This document shows, piece after piece, positions 62,915 to 64,000 of a stretch of 64,000 nt of DNA. Made by a program: the position numbers and the translations under genes. This stretch comes from Nitrospira_D sp019636945 (lineage in GTDB: Bacteria; Nitrospirota; Nitrospiria; Nitrospirales; Nitrospiraceae): contig NZ_JBLFBO010000011.1 in the NCBI RefSeq assembly GCF_047338595.1, positions 1 through 64,000 of the forward strand, given 5' to 3'. The stretch's first letter is position 1; each line of letters starts with the position of its first letter. The notes under the pieces were generated by a model. The model saw only the letters and a program-made list of their open reading frames with translations, was not told the DNA's origin and did no database searches.

Positions 62915-63952
62915 ATGAAGCTAAGGTATCTCGATATACACAACTGCCAAGCGTTAATGCCAAAACTCGATAATTTGGTCCAAATTATTCGCCTGTTCGA
63001 TGGCTATCTCGGAAACGTCAACGAAGACCAAGAGGAACGGGGATTGATAGACCGACTTCTGGAGAGCAATCGTACCTCGCAGGGAAAGAATGCCTGGGAA
63101 CGGTTGTACAGATATGACGCGGATATTGGATTCACGCTTGACCTGGCGGGCATGAAGATCGACTACGAGGTCAAGGCCTACTACAAATACCCAGAACTTG
63201 CTCGCCCTATCTCAGACCAACGCGTGGTTGGCCAATTCTGGCAAAGGTACGAAAACGGCACCAAGTGGGGATACAAAATGCCCTTGCAGTGCCTATTAAA
63301 GAACTGGGGCGACGCAAACGAAGGATATAAATGCTACCTGCACACTATTACGAGTGACGCTGCCGAGTTTTCCTACGCTGGTATCACAAAGAGAAACTGG
63401 CTTGAGAGGCTCGATGAGCATCTTTATGAAATGCGAACAGGGAGCAGAAAGTTATTCCACAAAGCGTGGCACGATAGCCTTTCTTTAAGCAACGTAGCCT
63501 ATGGTTCAGAACTTCTTGACATCAATGCATCTTACGACGTTGCGATGAGTTGGGAGGAGTGGTTTGTAGACACATATACTCTTCGCCCGAATGGTCTGAA
63601 CATGATTCCTGGGGGCCTGAAGGGCCTGGAGTTCCTTCACGAGCATCGTATTACTGACAGAGTGCAAATTTCTCTGGAAGAACGAGACCACGCTGTTGCC
63701 GAATATGTGAGGCGCAATCCTCGGAAAGGAATTCCGAATCCATTTATTTCCGAACTATGGAAAGATGATGACTTCTATTTGCGTGTGATGGCTGCACGAG
63801 AGAAAACTCTATCACCAGATCAGGTCAAGCAGATACGAACACTTGCCGCTCTCGGCTGGGACGAGGCGAAAATCACAGATGAGGTTGAAGTACTCAACGA
63901 ACTTCAAGTTAGAAACGTGCTGAAGGGAAAGACATACAAACGTGTTCACTGA
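62915..63952 (+). CDS. GIY-YIG-like nuclease protein, cassette gene 2
   Basis: A 345-residue protein. The centre has YKCYLHTI, then FSYAGITKRNWLERLDEH (YAG at 154-156, R165, H169), a divergent GIY-YIG pattern. It continues with MSWEEWFVDTY (Glu at 214-215) and NGLNMIPGG (226-234), the late Glu and Asn/Gly of that fold. The C-terminus resembles the helix-turn-helix tail of homing endonucleases (LSPDQVKQIRTLAALGWDEA, then LKGKTYKRVH). The N-terminal ~140 residues are unrecognised. Codon use is more AT-rich than the chromosomal genes. It lies between two attC-like sites. Confidence 0.65.
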   Translation: MKLRYLDIHNCQALMPKLDNLVQIIRLFDGYLGNVNEDQEERGLIDRLLESNRTSQGKNAWERLYRYDADIGFTLDLAGMKIDYEVKAYYKYPELARPISDQRVVGQFWQRYENGTKWGYKMPLQCLLKNWGDANEGYKCYLHTITSDAAEFSYAGITKRNWLERLDEHLYEMRTGSRKLFHKAWHDSLSLSNVAYGSELLDINASYDVAMSWEEWFVDTYTLRPNGLNMIPGGLKGLEFLHEHRITDRVQISLEERDHAVAEYVRRNPRKGIPNPFISELWKDDDFYLRVMAAREKTLSPDQVKQIRTLAALGWDEAKITDEVEVLNELQVRNVLKGKTYKRVH

Positions 63953-63956
63953 TGAA

Positions 63957-64000
63957 GTCCAACGAATCGCTCCACCTGACTCGTGGCGCTGACACACCAC
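63957..64000 (+). other. Start of a second attC-like site, cut by the window end
   Basis: GTCCAAC (63957-63963) fits the R'' consensus RYYYAAC and stands 4 bases after the stop of cassette gene 2. The next bases (GAATCGCTCCACCTGACTCG) have the typical look of an L'' arm. The right half is beyond the window. Confidence 0.55.

Noticed and set aside
1..64000. CRISPR arrays, rRNA genes, tRNA genes
   Set aside because: No regularly spaced direct repeats were noticed and no rRNA or tRNA sequence was recognised by eye; a covariance scan was not possible.

Overview
The window looks like a chromosomal segment of a Nitrospira-type bacterium (phylum Nitrospirota). This is inferred from overall character: about 55-60% GC, dense Gram-negative gene content with TonB receptors and many lipoproteins, several genes starting with GTG, a glucosylglycerate-type osmolyte cluster, and a dispersed palindromic repeat. 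No nitrite oxidoreductase or rRNA gene is present to prove it.

Layout. 1-1.2 kb holds two decayed pieces of RND efflux permeases, the second ending 14 bp before a GT8-type glycosyltransferase; about 0.7 kb without an intact gene follows. 2.7-5.2 kb (minus): phosphoglucomutase and a methyltransferase. 5.4-12.2 kb (plus): a large AsmA-like protein, an M24 peptidase and the archease-RtcB RNA ligase pair. 12.7-15.3 kb: a REC-PAS-GGDEF-EAL protein and a PilZ protein (c-di-GMP). 15.3-23.5 kb (minus): two tandem TonB receptors, an orphan ABC-type binding protein and a hybrid histidine kinase, apparently one transcription unit. 23.7-32 kb: transhydrogenase, HDOD protein, cupin, cytochrome c, transketolase, a lipoprotein, and an Rrf2 regulator with a TauE/SafE exporter. 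32.3-44.3 kb (plus): glyQ-glyS, pyruvate phosphate dikinase, then a tightly packed ribD-esterase-unknown-MFS-small membrane protein-ribE run. 44.3-48 kb: a NYN nuclease-like protein, small proteins and acetyl-CoA synthetase. 48-53.5 kb: a caspase-fold protein lacking its catalytic cysteine and an LPP20/LpoB/COG3014 lipoprotein cluster. 53.6-54.3 kb: a PIN protein with a small partner. 54.3-58.5 kb (minus): a probable glucosylglycerate operon that includes a mechanosensitive-channel-like gene. 58.7-61.7 kb: a ThDP-dependent 2-oxo acid decarboxylase and an RlmI-like methyltransferase.

The most unusual part is the right end (62.0-64.0 kb). It has the architecture of integron gene cassettes: an isolated GTTAGGC core site, an Mrr-like nuclease gene whose stop codon lies inside the next core site, a complete attC-like site (62792-62887), a GIY-YIG-like nuclease gene, and the start of a second attC-like site running off the window. 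No integrase gene is visible, so it may be a cassette cluster lacking an integrase, or the edge of a larger array.

At least three recognisable copies, plus two more doubtful ones, of a ~110-150 bp imperfect palindrome with (A)GGATGCTCAAA-type ends lie between genes. Where a start codon was moved from the longest reading frame, the reason is given in the entry.
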